Notes: generated by a model not told the origin, from the letters alone. A stretch of DNA of 64,000 bases from Protopterus annectens (GCF_019279795.1 NC_056750.1:821801688-821865687); one strand, 5' to 3'; numbered from the stretch's first letter, positions 24,111-35,845 are shown. Made by a program: numbers and translations.

Positions 24111-25900
24111 ACAGAGACAGTAGAAAAGTTCATATCCATGGCAACAGACTCTTTTTATTGATGAGACTGTTGGAGTGAGAATAGCAATCACTGCCAGGAG
24201 TATCTGGTTTACAACTATTTGGACAGAGCTCATCACTGCAAACTAGATGTCCTGTGTGCCACTAGATATTGGAGAAATTTCAATTGTGCTTTTACAAGAA
24301 AAATGTCACTCAAAATGTCTGAGTCTGTACACTGCCAAACACTTGAGGGGAAACTAATAAGTAGTTCCTTAAAATTTAAGGATAAAGTATTTAGGCAGCT
24401 ATTCTGAAGTTAGAAACAAATCAAGCAGTACTTACTGAAAACACAGAATTATGAAAATAGGGGAGTCACATGAATGGCTATATCCTGGCTACTACTAGTG
24501 CTGGTCCACCACAACTTCACTCTGTTGGTATACAATATTCCTTTGCTTCTTCTCTCAACAGAAGCAAAATGTTAGCACCAATCCCAAGAAGAGAAGCAGG
24601 CCACAGCCCGTTTGTTGATCCACAGTCTTGTCCCAGATGATGTAAGGGTCTGTAGGCTTGTAGCCTTTTTCTGTTAGATGCCTCAAAAAACAACCAGACC
24701 AATCAGGTACATTAAGCACAGACACTCACTTTTCAACCAGAAACAGTGAAGAATCAATGCACTCTGCTCCCACTCTCACCAGAATCAGAATATACGCACA
24801 GATTCCAAGATGTCGCCTATAAAGCAGTTATTAGGCTTTCTGGTGATCTGCAGTCTCCAGGAAATAATGTCACTGTACCCCTTCTCTCACCAGGAGAAAA
24901 CAGAAACACTAATCCCAAGATGACTAGTGAGAGGCTCTCCAATAACTGGTGGCCTTGCAATAGATGCTTAATTTAAGAAGAAAAAAAGGGTTTATCTTAA
25001 GTGCACACTGCAGTGTTTAAGCAATTAGATATGAAAGTGGGTAACTTAAGTTTTGGCTGTCTAAAAACACTATGTTTTAGTGGAGAGCCACTATTTTTAA
25101 AAGAGCAAGATTGAAAGGGGTGGGCACTATTGTATTCTAGTACTATGGAATACAGTAGGATGGCCAATAAAATTAAATAGTTGTATGAGGTGATTTCACA
25201 AAATGATAATTTTGTACTTACACCAGCCAGTAAAAGCATAGGGGAAACAAGATATATGGTCAGATTAACAAAAGGGGCAGGCAATTAGAAAGACAGTGGT
25301 GTTTAAGAACACAACAATGACAGGGTAGTAGGGTGGGAAAATTCTGTCTGACTCACAAGAGACAGAGCTATGATCTCTTTTCAAGTTTTAATATTAAGAT
25401 TAGATCTGTACAGGGAAAATAGAGTGATACCATTCTGAATTGAATGATTTTGCTGATGATCTCTTGTCCTTGTATCTACATTTCATGAGTTTTATATACA
25501 GTTTAGGAGTGGTCTAACTTTATAAAATGTTAGCCAGCCTTTTCATTTGTTTGCAGTTGCTGTATTGATTCATTCTTTTAAACTATGTATTTGTGGGATT
25601 ATTAACAAGAATTTACAGTCAAACCTAGACATTACCTTCAATATAATTTTTTCAGACCTCTCATTTTTTTCCTTCAGAGTCAATTATACATATAAATGAA
25701 TATTTTACTCAAATTCCCATAATACTTGTCTATTACTGCAGAACTGTACCAATATGTTATCTTGAATACTTTTTTTCTGGCATTTATGTGCTGGGGAGAG
25801 TTAGTCTTGAGAAATAACTTTCTGAGAAGTGGACTAGGAATAATAATTATTCCATGGACAGGATTTTAATAAAAAAACAAATATGTTATTTTACCAGTTT
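24111..25900. other. Unassigned DNA between LINE-B copy 2 and the L1-like LINE
   Basis: No gene seen. 24,510-24,970 has repeated CTCACCAG, AATCCCAAGA and CCAGAA words, suggesting an old decayed tandem or repeat; the rest is AT-rich. Confidence 0.45.
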
Positions 25901-28900
25901 TTTTCTCTTTTTTGTTCGAGACCTTGATTCATATAAATACTTTAATTACAAGATTACATTTCATTTTAACAAATCATTTTTTCTTCTAAAATATGGAAAA
26001 GTATTATCATTAAAGGATAATGGTTAAAATAATCCTAAAAATAGGGCAAATTTACAAAAATACTTAGAATTTAATAAGCCTCGTGTTTTAACTCTTCAGG
26101 AAATTAATTTTTCACAAACAACAGACACTCAGTTTTGGATCTTTACCAAGTACATAACTTTCTCTTACTCTTCTTTTAGGTCCAAAAAAAGAAGAGTAGC
26201 AATTTATGAAAAAAAAGAGATTCAAATGCCTCAAATATTGTTTAAACATGAAGATAAACAGGGTTTATTTAAGTTGATTACTATAAAATATTGCGACAGG
26301 ATTTGGAGTTTGGAAAATTTATATTGTTTTCCTGGAATGAGAGACAAAATAGCAAAAGAACAACTGAATTTCAAAATAAACAACTATAAAGTTAATCTAA
26401 TACTAGGCGATGACTTTATTTGCATAATAGATGACACAATCTAATTCAAGTAGAAAATTCAAATTACTTCCTAGAGTAAAATCTCTCAAAGAAAGAATGG
26501 AGCAATACTTTCAATATTAAAGTCACATTTAACTTCAAAGATAAACATTTTTTATATTTCACCCATTACTGGTTTAATTTATGGTACTCGAATGAGAATT
26601 AATAAATTATTGATTTCTCAAAATATCACATCTAAAATAACTAACTTTAAAATAACACCATGTTCTTTCTCAGAGCATAATGCTTTAATTTTTAAAAATA
26701 GAAATTTCAGAAACCTTACTTTTATTAATAGAATTCCGTCACATATTACTAAAATGAATATATATTAAATGTGGTTATTAGAAGAGATAGGTTTTTATTA
26801 TTCAATGAAATTCCTATAACCAAACAATGATTTAGGATTCATTCAAAGCATATATTTATGGAAAAAGAATTTCCTGGCGCAAACAAACTAAAAGAATGGA
26901 ACAAAAAATTGTTAGAGATACAATTCCAATTAAAAGAAAATATAAAAAAAATGAAGACAGGTCTGGCTAGAACAAAGATGAGATAATAAAGTTAAATAAT
27001 AAATATAATGAAATACTATCTCATAAAACTGAGTTAGCCATAGAAAAGTTCCAGATAGCATCATATTCATGATCTCCTAAACATACAAGAAATATAATGA
27101 GAAGAATTAAGTTTCAAACAAGTAATAATAGTATTAGAGAGATTAAAAATCCCACCACAAATAAAATAAACTCAAATATTGGTGATATCTTAGAAAAGTT
27201 TAGAAATCACTATTTACTGTTAAATAAACTAGATATCTATTTAGGGAAAATCTATTAGATATCCATTTTAATTTAAAAAACTCTCCTTCACAAAAAAGTA
27301 ATGTAGTAAAACCTATTTCTTTTCAAGAAATTACTAAAAAAAATATCAAATCTAATAAAGCTCCTGGAAACTATGGAATAATACTTGAATTATATACATT
27401 ATTTCCCCAAAAGATTATAATTATTTTACAAAATGTTTTTTTCAAAAGTACAAGATATAGATCAAATCCCCCCTTCATGGAAATATTTACTAATTACTCT
27501 GATTTCGAAAGAAGGTAGGACCCCGATTTTGAAAGAAGGTAAGACCCTCAAGAATGTTCTTATTGACCTCTTTGCTTAATTATGTAGATTATAAATTATT
27601 CATGTCCAGCTTAGCTGATAGCATGGAAGAAATGTTATCAACAATAGTTGGATTAAATCAATCAGGATTTATTCACAAAAGACAAACTTCTGATAACATT
27701 AAAAATTAATTACACTGATAAATGTGATGAATAATAGGGAAACTGAACCTTAATTTATCAGTCTAGATATAGAAAAAGCTCTTCATTCTATACATCGGGA
27801 TTACTTATTTAATGTGTTGGAACCGTTTGACTTTCCTCCTAATTTCATTATGTTGCTAATGAAAAACAATATCAATAATAAAATATCAATAATAAAATAA
27901 TAATAACAATAAAGCATATTTAAAATTAGGTTCATTTACTCCACATTTTATAAATTTAACCAAAGGAACTAAACAAGGTTGTCCCCTCTCCCCATTATTA
28001 TTCAGTTTAGCTATAGAAATATTTGCAATCCTCATTAATTCAAATACCAGAATCCTAGGTTTAGAATTTAACAAAGACTGTAACTCAAAATTAATGTTGT
28101 TTGCTGATAATATTCTTCTAACAATTAAAAATACTCTAAAAACTACTCTAAAAACATTAGATGAATTATTGTTAATTTTCATAGAATGTCAAATTTACAC
28201 TTTAATAATAAAAATATGTTTCAATTTGGAACTAAAGAAAAAAAACATTAAATCCAAATTTTTCATTTCTAGGTGAAGAATATAAAAAAGATATTATCCT
28301 TAGGTATTCACATCTCTAACACTACAAATGAAACCACAATTGTTACTGTATAAAAATAATTTCTTTAACTAATCTCATTAATTATTTGAAAAAATATATA
28401 CATTTTATATACATTATTAAACAGTTTTTATTCCCCAAAATGTTATATATAGCACAATCCCTTGTATTACTACCAAACAAGAAACAAATAAGAATAATAA
28501 ATGGATTACTTATAAATTTTTTATTGTATCCAAAACATCTAGATTGAATATAAACCATAACTTTAGACCTTGGAAGAATGGGGTTTTGAACTTTCCTAAT
28601 ATAGAAACTTATGAAAAAGTGACAATTATAAAAAATGATTCTTAATTGGCTAGACATAAATTACATATCTAATTAGAAAATTCTGCATCTACAGTTACTT
28701 AATGTCAATAAGCTAAACTTGTTAGACTTAGTAAATTCCAAATTATATAACCCATTCTGGCTAATTATCTGTACATTTTTTAAAATTTCTACAAGTTCCC
28801 AATCTGACTCAACTTACTTAAATTCAATCTTAAAACCAAGCAATTGAAATTACAAATTTTGGTTTGAATCTCTAATTCCTTTTTCATTAACCAAACGTTC

Positions 28901-29160
28901 TATGAATAAATTACCTTCTTATATTTTTAACTCTTAGAATAACAAACATCTTTATTGTGGATACCATTGTTTTAAATGTCCTATGTGTAAATCTGATGAA
29001 ACTATTTGCTTAGAATTTAACATAAGCAATAATGAATTAATTTATTTACAATTAGTGTAAACATATCAAACTAAAATTTCTATTTTATCTAAAGCTGCTT
29101 TAGTTGAAATTCCTGAATGGATACAGATGCTATTTGAGATTTATAATAAACAGAAAATGT
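25900..29160 (+). mobile_element. AT-rich L1/Tx1-like LINE, segment 1 (endonuclease and RT), decayed
   Basis: Plus-strand, very AT-rich, many stops. Recognisable in order: endonuclease with LILGDDFICIID (~26,400; canonical GGDFN) and SEHNALIF near 26,670; RT with a SNKAPGNYGI-like block (~27,350; canonical KSPGxDG); LTKGTKQGCPLSPLLFSLAI (~27,960-28,015) and MLFADNILL (~28,095; canonical YADD, second Asp replaced by Asn). C-terminal NFPNIETYEK-like text lies near 28,590. The TKQGCPLSPLL form is typical of the L1/Tx1 group rather than CR1. The element continues at 30,203, 32,526 and 41,115 after insertions. Confidence 0.75.
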
Positions 29161-29840
29161 TGTTGTTTTGCATTGTGTCTTTGTGGATTTAGAGAAAGCA
29201 TATGACAGGGTGCCTAGAGAGGAGTTGTGGTATTGTATGAGGAAGTTAGGAGTGTCAGAGAAGTATGTAAGAGTAGTACAGGATATGTACGAGGGTAGTG
29301 TGACAGCGGTGAAGTCTGCAGTGGGAGTGACGGATGCGTTTAAGGTGGAGGTGGGATTACATCAAGGTTCAGCTCTGAGCCCCTTCTTATTTGTAATGGT
29401 GATGGACAGGTTGACAGACGAGATCAGACAGGTGTCCCTGTGGACTATGATGTTTGCAGATGACATTGTGATCTGTAGTGAGAGTAGGGAACAGGTGGAG
29501 GAGACCCTGGAGAGGTGGAGATATGCTCTAGAGAGAAGAGGAATGAAGGTCAGCAGGATGTTGTAGGTTGTTAGGTTTGGAGACAAAGCCAGAGAGGCAA
29601 GATTACATTGGTTTGGACATGTGCTGAGGAGGGATGCAGAGTATATTGGGAAAAAGATGCAAAGGATGAAGCTGCCAGGTAACAGGAAAAGAGGGAGGCC
29701 TAAGATAAGGGCTATGGATGTGGTGAGAGAAGACATGCAGGTGGTTGGTGTGACAGAGCAAGATGCAGAGGACAGGAAGAAATGGAAACAGTCGATCTGC
29801 TGTGGTGACCCCTGATAGAAGCAGCCGAAAGAAGAAGAAG
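29161..29840 (+). pseudogene. RTE-like LINE, 3' fragment with internal deletion
   Basis: RT motifs in one frame: [14 protein letters not shown] (motif A), [13 protein letters not shown] (motif B), [19 protein letters not shown] (motif C, FADD). After RRGMKVSR, near 29,558, the frame jumps to a TAG and then to the C-terminal FGDKAREARLHWFGHVLRRD and RGRPKIRAMDVVREDM blocks. The usual ~100-150 residues between are missing, an internal deletion. Ends in CTGTGGTGACCCCTGATAG then AGCCGAAAGAAGAAG. 5'-truncated. This kind of LINE is widespread in fishes; the RTE placement is from the sequence style of these blocks, not a search. Confidence 0.75.
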
Positions 29841-29855
29841 AATAAAATGTTGTTT

Positions 29856-30157
29856 GTCTTTCGGCTTTTTTCCCGGTTAGGGGTCGCCACAACGGAACTC
29901 CAGACTGCTAATGATTGGCAACAGCGGAACTCCAGTCTGCTAATGATTGGCAGTTGTTTTTTATGGTGTCGAGTTGCCAGCCCGATGCCCAACCTTCAAA
30001 GAAGGCATGCCCATTCAACGCATGTCTTTTGAATGCCCACTCGACCGCATGGAGGACATGTAGACTCCACACAGAAGGCACTCCCAACCCAAGTCAAGAA
30101 TCAAATGGGAGAACCTCTTGCTGTGAGGCAACAACACTACCGCTGCACCACCGCAGA
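29856..30157 (-). mobile_element. SINE-2 variant, minus strand
   Basis: Reverse-oriented SINE sharing head (GGTGGTGCAGCGGTAGTG, cf. 17,830) and tail (TGTGGCGACCCCTAACCGGG then AAAGCCGAAAGAC) with the copies at 17,830 and 39,119. The middle differs from the 17,830 copy: instead of the V-SINE core it has a GGTTGGGCATCGGGCTGGCA-type body. It contains an internal ~34-bp duplication of the CGGAACTCCAG...CTGCTAATGATTGGC block. Confidence 0.75.
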
Positions 30158-30168
30158 AGTACAATAAA

Positions 30169-30236
30169 TTTCAAAATTAAATTATTACATTTTCTGTTTT
30201 TCAATAAACAGAAAATGTAATAATTTAATTTTGAAA
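30169..30236. repeat. 31-bp perfect inverted repeat with 6-nt loop
   Basis: Arms 30,169-30,199 and 30,206-30,236 are exact reverse complements (right arm begins AAACAGAAAATGTAATAATT). The right arm is L1-like target DNA and contains most of the 16-bp duplication, so the left arm is an inverted copy of target flank created at the insertion junction. Confidence 0.9.
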
Positions 30237-30309
30237 ATATATCAAATGCTAGCCAAAGATTACTTAAACTTAGATAAGAACTTCGGGAACTTTTTGCTAA
30301 TGAATTTCC
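30237..30309 (+). mobile_element. AT-rich L1/Tx1-like LINE, short segment
   Basis: AT-rich sequence continuing the L1-like element between the RTE/SINE insertion and LINE-B copy 3. No motif of its own; assigned by position and composition. Confidence 0.45.
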
Positions 30310-32525
30310 TAGACTTTTAGGCTCATAGGCAAGTACTAGGCTATCTGCCCATGGGCATTTATAAGCCTAGCCACAGAGTGATGGCTTTCACCTCCCCATT
30401 AGATTAGTAATCTGGGCCTCTGTCAACAGGGCTCCTGAAGTGATCCCAGGGTAGAACTTACAATTACCCATCCACTCATCAAGATTTCTCTTGAAGAGGG
30501 TCATAGAGCAGCTCTGTCGAATATGGATTGGAATTCTATTCCAGAGTGAGGGGAAATCGCTGGGACAGGAATCTATCCCTCCAGCATGTCCTGTTTATTG
30601 TTGTACAAAGGTTCAAGTCACTAGAACGAGTGGTACTGAGGGATCTCGTTTTTGTTGAGGTGAAGCATGTCCATTAGTTCAGGGTTTGACATGGCCCTAT
30701 AGGTCAGGCATAGGTCACCTCTGAGCAGACGGTAAGCGACTGAGAAGGGCTGGAACTTTTTTAGTCATGCTTCATAGGGTAATTGTTTAAGGCCCTTAAT
30801 CCTCTTAGTAAGGTACTTCTGTGGTCTTTCTAGTTGTTGCAGGTGTCTAGTGAGGTACATCCCAAATGGGGCATTGTACTCTATTATGGGCCTAATGAGT
30901 GAGGAGTAAAGGGGCACAATCACCTCCTTGGATCTGGATGAGAAACTCTTTGTGATAAAGGTGTGCCACATAGAAGGATTTCCTGACCATTTTGGCTATG
31001 TGTTTATCAAAGGAGAGCATGCTATCTACTTGGGTACCTAATTACTTCTTCTGTACTTAGTGGATCCCCATCTATGTGTTAGTTTGTAGGTACTTTGTTT
31101 TTCCCTAATGAGATTACTATGCATTTTTTGGCATTTAGCTTGAGGCCATGACTTTGACACCAGGTGTTTGTCTCTGTGAGACCCTTTTGCAGGATGTCTG
31201 TGTCAGCTGGAGAGTCAATTATTGCACCCAATTTACAGTCATCTGCGAACTTGGTTAGCCACAATCCCTCTGCCTTTGCCTGTACTTCAGAGAAATATAT
31301 ACTGAACAGGAGGGGTCCCAGGACTGAGCCCTGTGGGACTCCGCTTGTGACTGGTTTAGAGTCAGACATGGCGCCTGCCACTCTTACCGTGTGGGTTCTG
31401 TCTGAGAGCCAATTGGCAACCCATCTCGTGACATGGGGGTTGATATTTAAGCTGGTGAGTTTGTCTATGATTCCTGAGTGTGGGATGGTGTCGAATGCCT
31501 TAGCGAGGTCCAGATATGCTGTGTGGACCACCTTCCCTTCATCTATGGCCTTAGTGACTGGTCGACTTCTTCGAAACAAGTTCAGGAGGCAAGATCTGCC
31601 TTTAACAAAGCTGAACTGGGTGGGGTCCAGTGTCTGGAGGTTTCCCAAAGTCCCTGTTAATGAGCTCCATGATAATGCATTCCATGGCTTTGCAGACCAA
31701 GCTAGTCAAGCTTATAGGGCGATAGTTCCCAGGGTCAGTTGTAGCACCACCTTTGTGGAGTGGTACGACTGTTGCTGTATGCCATTCTTTGGGTACATAG
31801 CCTGTAGAGAGGCTGAGTTTGAATAGTGATTTGAGATGGGGGGTTAGTTCATTTTGAAGCTCGTGTAAGACACAACCTGGGATAGCATCTGGTCCCACTG
31901 ATGCTGTGTTTTTGGCCTTTGCAAGGGCTGTCTTTACTTGTGTGTCTGAGATATCTGGAGCACCACATTCTTCTGGGATGGGTGCTAGCCCCTTTGGTGG
32001 AGGGGGGTGTGAAGTTTGCACTGAACTTGTCAGACAGGATGTTGGCAATGTCGGTTGGTTCAGTGTATTTATGGCCATTATGCACTAGCTCGGAGCATAT
32101 CTGAGAGTTTGCCCCTAGACTCTTGACATAGTTAAAGAAGGCCTTGTGGTTATCCTTAGAGTCATTGGCTATTTTTTTTTCGAAGTTGGCCTTGGATGAT
32201 TTAATGAGGGAGCGCAATTTTCTACTGATGTTAATCAGAGATGCCTTCTTATTTTGGGATTTTGTTCTATCTTGCAGGGGTTTCCTCCTTCTGTTGTAAA
32301 GTTTATTTATGGCTGGGTCCACCAGACTGGCTTCCTCTTTTTTGAGGAGTTGGTCTTGGTTTTACTTGGGATGGCTCGGTCCATGCATTCTTGAAGGTGT
32401 TCATAGATTGCACTTGTAAAGGATTCTGCCATTGGGTCATCATTTTCCATTTGATTGGGAGTTTTGAAACTTCCCACCTCGGTTTTGAGGAATGTGAAGT
32501 TGGCTTTAGAGAAGTTTTGATCAAA
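30310..32525 (-). mobile_element. LINE-B copy 3 (CR1-type), 5'-truncated
   Basis: Minus-strand copy with the best-preserved RT of its family here. NYRPISLTSLVCKAMECIIM (~31,730), DLAKAFDTIPHSGIIDKL (~31,510, motif A), SGVPQGSVLGPLLFSIYFSE (~31,340), TKFADDCKLGAI (~31,245, motif C), LNAKKCIVISLGKNKVPTN, and the C-terminal SSLIRPIIEYNAPFG block (~30,900). A 5' linker region (31,849-32,322) precedes RT. The 3' tail begins at 30,318 with GGCTCATAGGCAAGTACTAG on plus. Homology to copy 4 ends near 32,520, just inside the endonuclease/RT linker. Frameshifts near 31,570 and 31,060 make it non-functional. Confidence 0.85.
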
Positions 32526-32691
32526 ATAAAAATCAACTTCTTTGCTCTATTAAAAACACATCTTGGACCCTTTGTTGGGTATATTTACTAGGAAATATTT
32601 ATTTAGATTATTTATAACTCCTGTTAGAGTTGCTAAAATTACAAAAGAAAATCTTTCTGGCTGTTGGAGATGTAATAAACAAATTAAAGCT
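32526..32691 (+). mobile_element. AT-rich L1/Tx1-like LINE, segment 2 (C-terminal zinc motif)
   Basis: Encodes YLFRLFITPVRVAKITKENL followed by GCWRCNKQIKA, the first half (CxxC) of the CCHC-type motif at the C-terminus of L1-group ORF2 proteins. The frame is cut at 32,692 by the Penelope insertion and resumes at 41,130. Confidence 0.8.
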
Positions 32692-32782
32692 GAAAATCCA
32701 AAAATCGCCAACGGTGAAATACCACCAGGAGCTTGTAGAATAAAAGTTTAATCACCAAAAAATGTCACCACAGGTTGAGCAC

Positions 32783-32811
32783 TTTCGGCCTTTCTAGAAG
32801 GCCTTCATCAG
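32783..32811 (-). ncRNA. Hammerhead-ribozyme-like core in PLE-1
   Basis: On the minus strand: CTGATGA (32,811-32,805), then a GGCCTT/AAGGCC hairpin as stem II, then GAAA (32,786-32,783). This is the conserved hammerhead core CUGANGA-stem II-GAAA; such ribozymes are established in the terminal regions of Penelope-like elements. Stems I and III were not convincingly folded by eye, so activity is unproven. Confidence 0.55.
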
Positions 32812-33151
32812 AACAATCTAATGATGTATTTTATACATTATTCAATTGATGTACAACCAATTAAAACAAGGACTTACTTATTTACCCTCTTCATTTAAAA
32901 AAATACATTTTTCCATTCACTTTGATGTTTGAAAAAAAAACGTGTGTACATGAAAAAATATATACAATAAACAAATGCATCAAAACATGACAACAAATCA
33001 TTTGCATTTATCCCCGATACATTTCCTTTGTAATACTGCCTTGTAATTCACCCCAGCATTTAAACCAGGTTCATTATAAGCGTTGAACAGTACTTGCAAT
33101 CACTTGAAAAAATATGTACAATAAATGAGTGCATCAAAACATCACAAAAAA

Positions 33152-33600
33152 TCATTTGCATTTATCCTTTATACATTTCCTTTGTAATACTGCCTTGTAA
33201 TTCACCCCAGCATTTAAACTGGGTTCTTTGTAAACATTGAACAGTACTTGCCACCAAAACTCCTTAAAATTTAACTCTACTTCTCTGTCCCCAATAAAAT
33301 CCATTGGGATATGCTCTATAACTGAAAAATAAAAGTTTGTATGTCCCTTATGTAAAAAACTATGCTTTGCCAAAGCATTGCAATATTATTGTTCTTGATG
33401 GCATAGCAGTGTTCATACATTCTGTTTTTTAACTGTCTCATGGTTTTGCTTATATAAAATCTTAAGCATGTTGCACACTTAGCAAAGTAAACAACAAAAT
33501 CTGAATTACAAGTGAAATAACCAGGTACATGCCAAATTCTATCACTTACACACACTTCAAAATATGGGCTGTCCTGAATATATCTGCAAAAACTACAATT
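33152..33600 (-). pseudogene. PLE-1 GIY-YIG endonuclease and C-terminus
   Basis: Minus-strand frames: a Cys-rich lead (SDRIWHVPGYFTCNSDFVVY then FAKC), the nuclease core FYISKTMRQLKNRMYEH, matching the Penelope FYVGKTxRxLKxRxxEH pattern with YIS for YVG/YIG, and in another frame HTNFYFSVIEHIP, GDREVELNFKEFWWQ. A frameshift separates the parts at ~33,340. In Penelope elements this nuclease makes the nick that primes reverse transcription. The Gly-to-Ser change in the YIG triad and the frameshift argue it is dead. Confidence 0.75.
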
Positions 33601-33610
33601 TTGGCATTTA

Positions 33611-33746
33611 TAGGTTCATAGGTAGTACTAGGCTAACTGCCCTTGCAGGTCATTGTAAGTCTAGCCAATTATCCTTTGTCAGACTCAAACCTTGCACCTT
33701 GTGTTTGTAAGGCAAACACCTTAACCATTAGGCCACCCTCCCACCC
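33611..33746 (-). mobile_element. SINE-1, complete tRNA-Val-like head plus LINE-B tail
   Basis: Read on the minus strand: GGGTGGGAGGGTGGCCTAAT (A box TGGCCTAATGG), anticodon-loop region GTTTGCCTTACAAACAC, B box AGGTTTGAGTC (complement of ~33,682-33,692), then GGCTAGACTTACAATGACCT and ending CCTAGTACTACCTATGAACC. The head looks derived from a tRNA, most like tRNA-Val around the GTTTGCCTTACA segment. The last ~58 bp match the 3' end of LINE-B (for example 14,826-14,884), indicating mobilisation by LINE-B. It sits inside PLE-1 between the RT-side linker and the endonuclease. Confidence 0.85.
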
Positions 33747-33928
33747 TAAATGTGTCTTTAGTGTTCCCTTTGATGTTTCCCTCATCATTGTGTTCCAACA
33801 ATTCTTTAAAATGCTTGGCCCTTTTTATTAGTAAAGTTTGGTGCAGGTTCTAAAACCTTTACCAACTCTGAATGTACCCCTAATAGGTTCATAGGTACTA
33901 GGCTATCTGCCCAAAGGCATTTATAAGC

Positions 33929-35640
33929 CTAGCCAGAATGTGTTGGCTTTCGCCACCCCCTTAGATTAGTTCCCTGTGCCTCTGTCCAGCAGAGCCATTG
34001 AAGTGATCCCCCGAGGTAAACTTTGTTTCCCATCCACTCATCAAGGTTTCTTTTGAAGGGTGTTAGCGAGGAGCTCTGCCTAATGTAGATTGGAATCTTG
34101 TTCCAAAGCATGGGAAGTCTCTGGACAGGAATCTATCCCTCCAGCATGTCCTATTTACTGTTGTGGTGAGGTTTAGATCCCTAGAGAATGTGGCTCGAGG
34201 GGATAAGGTTTTCTTTAGGGGAAGCATGTCCATCAATTCTGGGTTGGACATGGCCTTGTTTGTCAGGCAGAGATCACCTCTGAGTAGGCAGTATGCAACC
34301 GAGTACAGCTGGAGTTTCTTCATTCGAGCTGCATAGGGCATCTGTTTGAGGCCAGTGATCCTCTTGGTGAGGTACTTCTGTGGTCTTTCCAACTGTTGCA
34401 GGTGTCTTGTAAGGTACATCCCAAATGGGGCGTTGTACTCTATGACTGGTCTGATGAGTGATGAGTGATGAGTAGAGGGGCACAATGACCTCTTGATCTG
34501 GATGCAAACCCTTTTGTGATTAGGTGGGCCAAGTAGAAGGATTTTCTAACCACTTTGGCAATGTGATTATCAAAGGTGAGATTACTATCTACTTGGGTCC
34601 CCAGATCCCTTATTACATCTTCCGTATTTAGGGGACTACCACCTATGTGGTAGTTTGTGGGTACTTTGTTTTTTCCAAAGGGGATGACTATGCACTTTTT
34701 GGCATTTAGCTTGAGGCCATGATTTTGACACCAGGTATCCATCTCAGTGAGACCCTTTTGGAGGATGTCTGTGTCAGCCAGAGAGTCAATTATAGCCCTA
34801 GTTTGCAGTCATCTGCGAACCTGGTCTGCCATATTCCTCCTGTGCTTGCCTGTACTTCTGAGAAGTATATGCCAGACAGGAGGGGTCCTAGGACTGAACC
34901 CTAAGGAACGCCACTTGTAACTGGTTTAGAGTCGGACCTAGCTCCTGCAACTCTCACCATGTGGGTTCTGTCCATGAGCCAGTTGGCAACCCATCTTGTG
35001 ACGTAGGGGTTTATGTTCAGGCTGGTGAGCTCGTCTATAATCCCAGAATGGGGAATAGTGTCGAACGCCTTTGCGAGGTCAAGGTAGGCTGTGTGTACCA
35101 CCTTTCCCTCATCTACAGCCTTGGCAACTGTACCAGGTTTAGGAGGCATGATCTGCCCTTAACAAAGCCAAACTGGGTGTGGTCCAGTGTTTGGAGGTTC
35201 CCAATGTCTCTGTTAATGAGTTCCATGATGATGCGCTCTATAGCCTTGCAGACCAAGCTAGTCAGGCTTATAGGGTGATAGTTGGTCTGTTTTGGCTCCA
35301 CCTTTGTGGAGCAGAATAACCGTTGCTGTACACCACTCTATGGGTACATAGCCTGTGGAAAGGCCGAGTTTGAACAGTGTGTTTAGGTGAGGGGTTAGTT
35401 CGTCTTTGAGCTCATGTAGGACGCAGCCTGGGACACCATCTGGTCCCATTGATGCTGTGTTTTTGGCTTTGGAGAGGGCTGTTTTAACCTGAGTGTCTGT
35501 GATTTCAGGGACTCCACATTCTTCTGGTATGGTTATGGGCCCTTTTGAGGGTGAGAGGGGGGTGAAGTTTGCGCTGAACCTGTCTGCCAGGATGTTGGCA
35601 ATATCAGTTGGTTCAGTGAATTTTGTGCCATTCTGCACTA
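33929..35640 (-). pseudogene. LINE-B copy 4 reverse transcriptase
   Basis: Minus-strand blocks from 5' to 3': TDIANILADRFSANFTP (~35,600), SMGPDGVPGCVLHELKDEL (~35,450), SLTSLVCKAIERIIMELIN (~35,260), YLDLAKAFDTIPHSGIIDEL (~35,070, motif A Asp present), TSGVP then QGSVLGP in a shifted frame (~34,900), the region where FADD is expected at ~34,810, LNAKKCIVIPFGKNKVPTN (~34,700), SSLIRPVIEYNAPFGMYLTR (~34,450), and the C-terminal NRTCWRDRF block (~34,140). At least four frame changes. CR1-type by the LDLAKAFDT/SGVPQGSVLGP style. Confidence 0.8.
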
Positions 35641-35845
35641 ACTCCGAGCAGATCTGAGCATTGCCACTTAGATTCTTGACATAGATAAAGAATGCCTTGT
35701 GGTTATCTTTGGAGTCCTTGGCAATTTTTCTTTTGAAGCTCGCCTTGGATGATTTTATGAGGGATCGTAGTTTCTTGCTGATACTGATCAGGGATGTCTT
35801 CCCTTCATGGTAGATTTTACTCTTTTCTGTACTAGTTTCCCCCTT

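Larger units (their letters stand above)
29145..30218. repeat. 16-bp direct repeat flanking a composite insertion in the L1-like LINE
   Basis: AATAAACAGAAAATGT occurs at 29,145-29,160 and 30,203-30,218. Between them lie an RTE-like fragment and an oppositely oriented SINE-2. It behaves like a target-site duplication of whichever insertion came first. Confidence 0.75.

Noticed and set aside
31164-31826. Plus-strand 220-codon open frame
   Set aside because: Exact antisense shadow of the LINE-B copy 3 RT.
33611-33746. Possible tRNA gene
   Set aside because: A and B boxes are present but the cloverleaf is degenerate and followed by a LINE-B tail, so it is a SINE.
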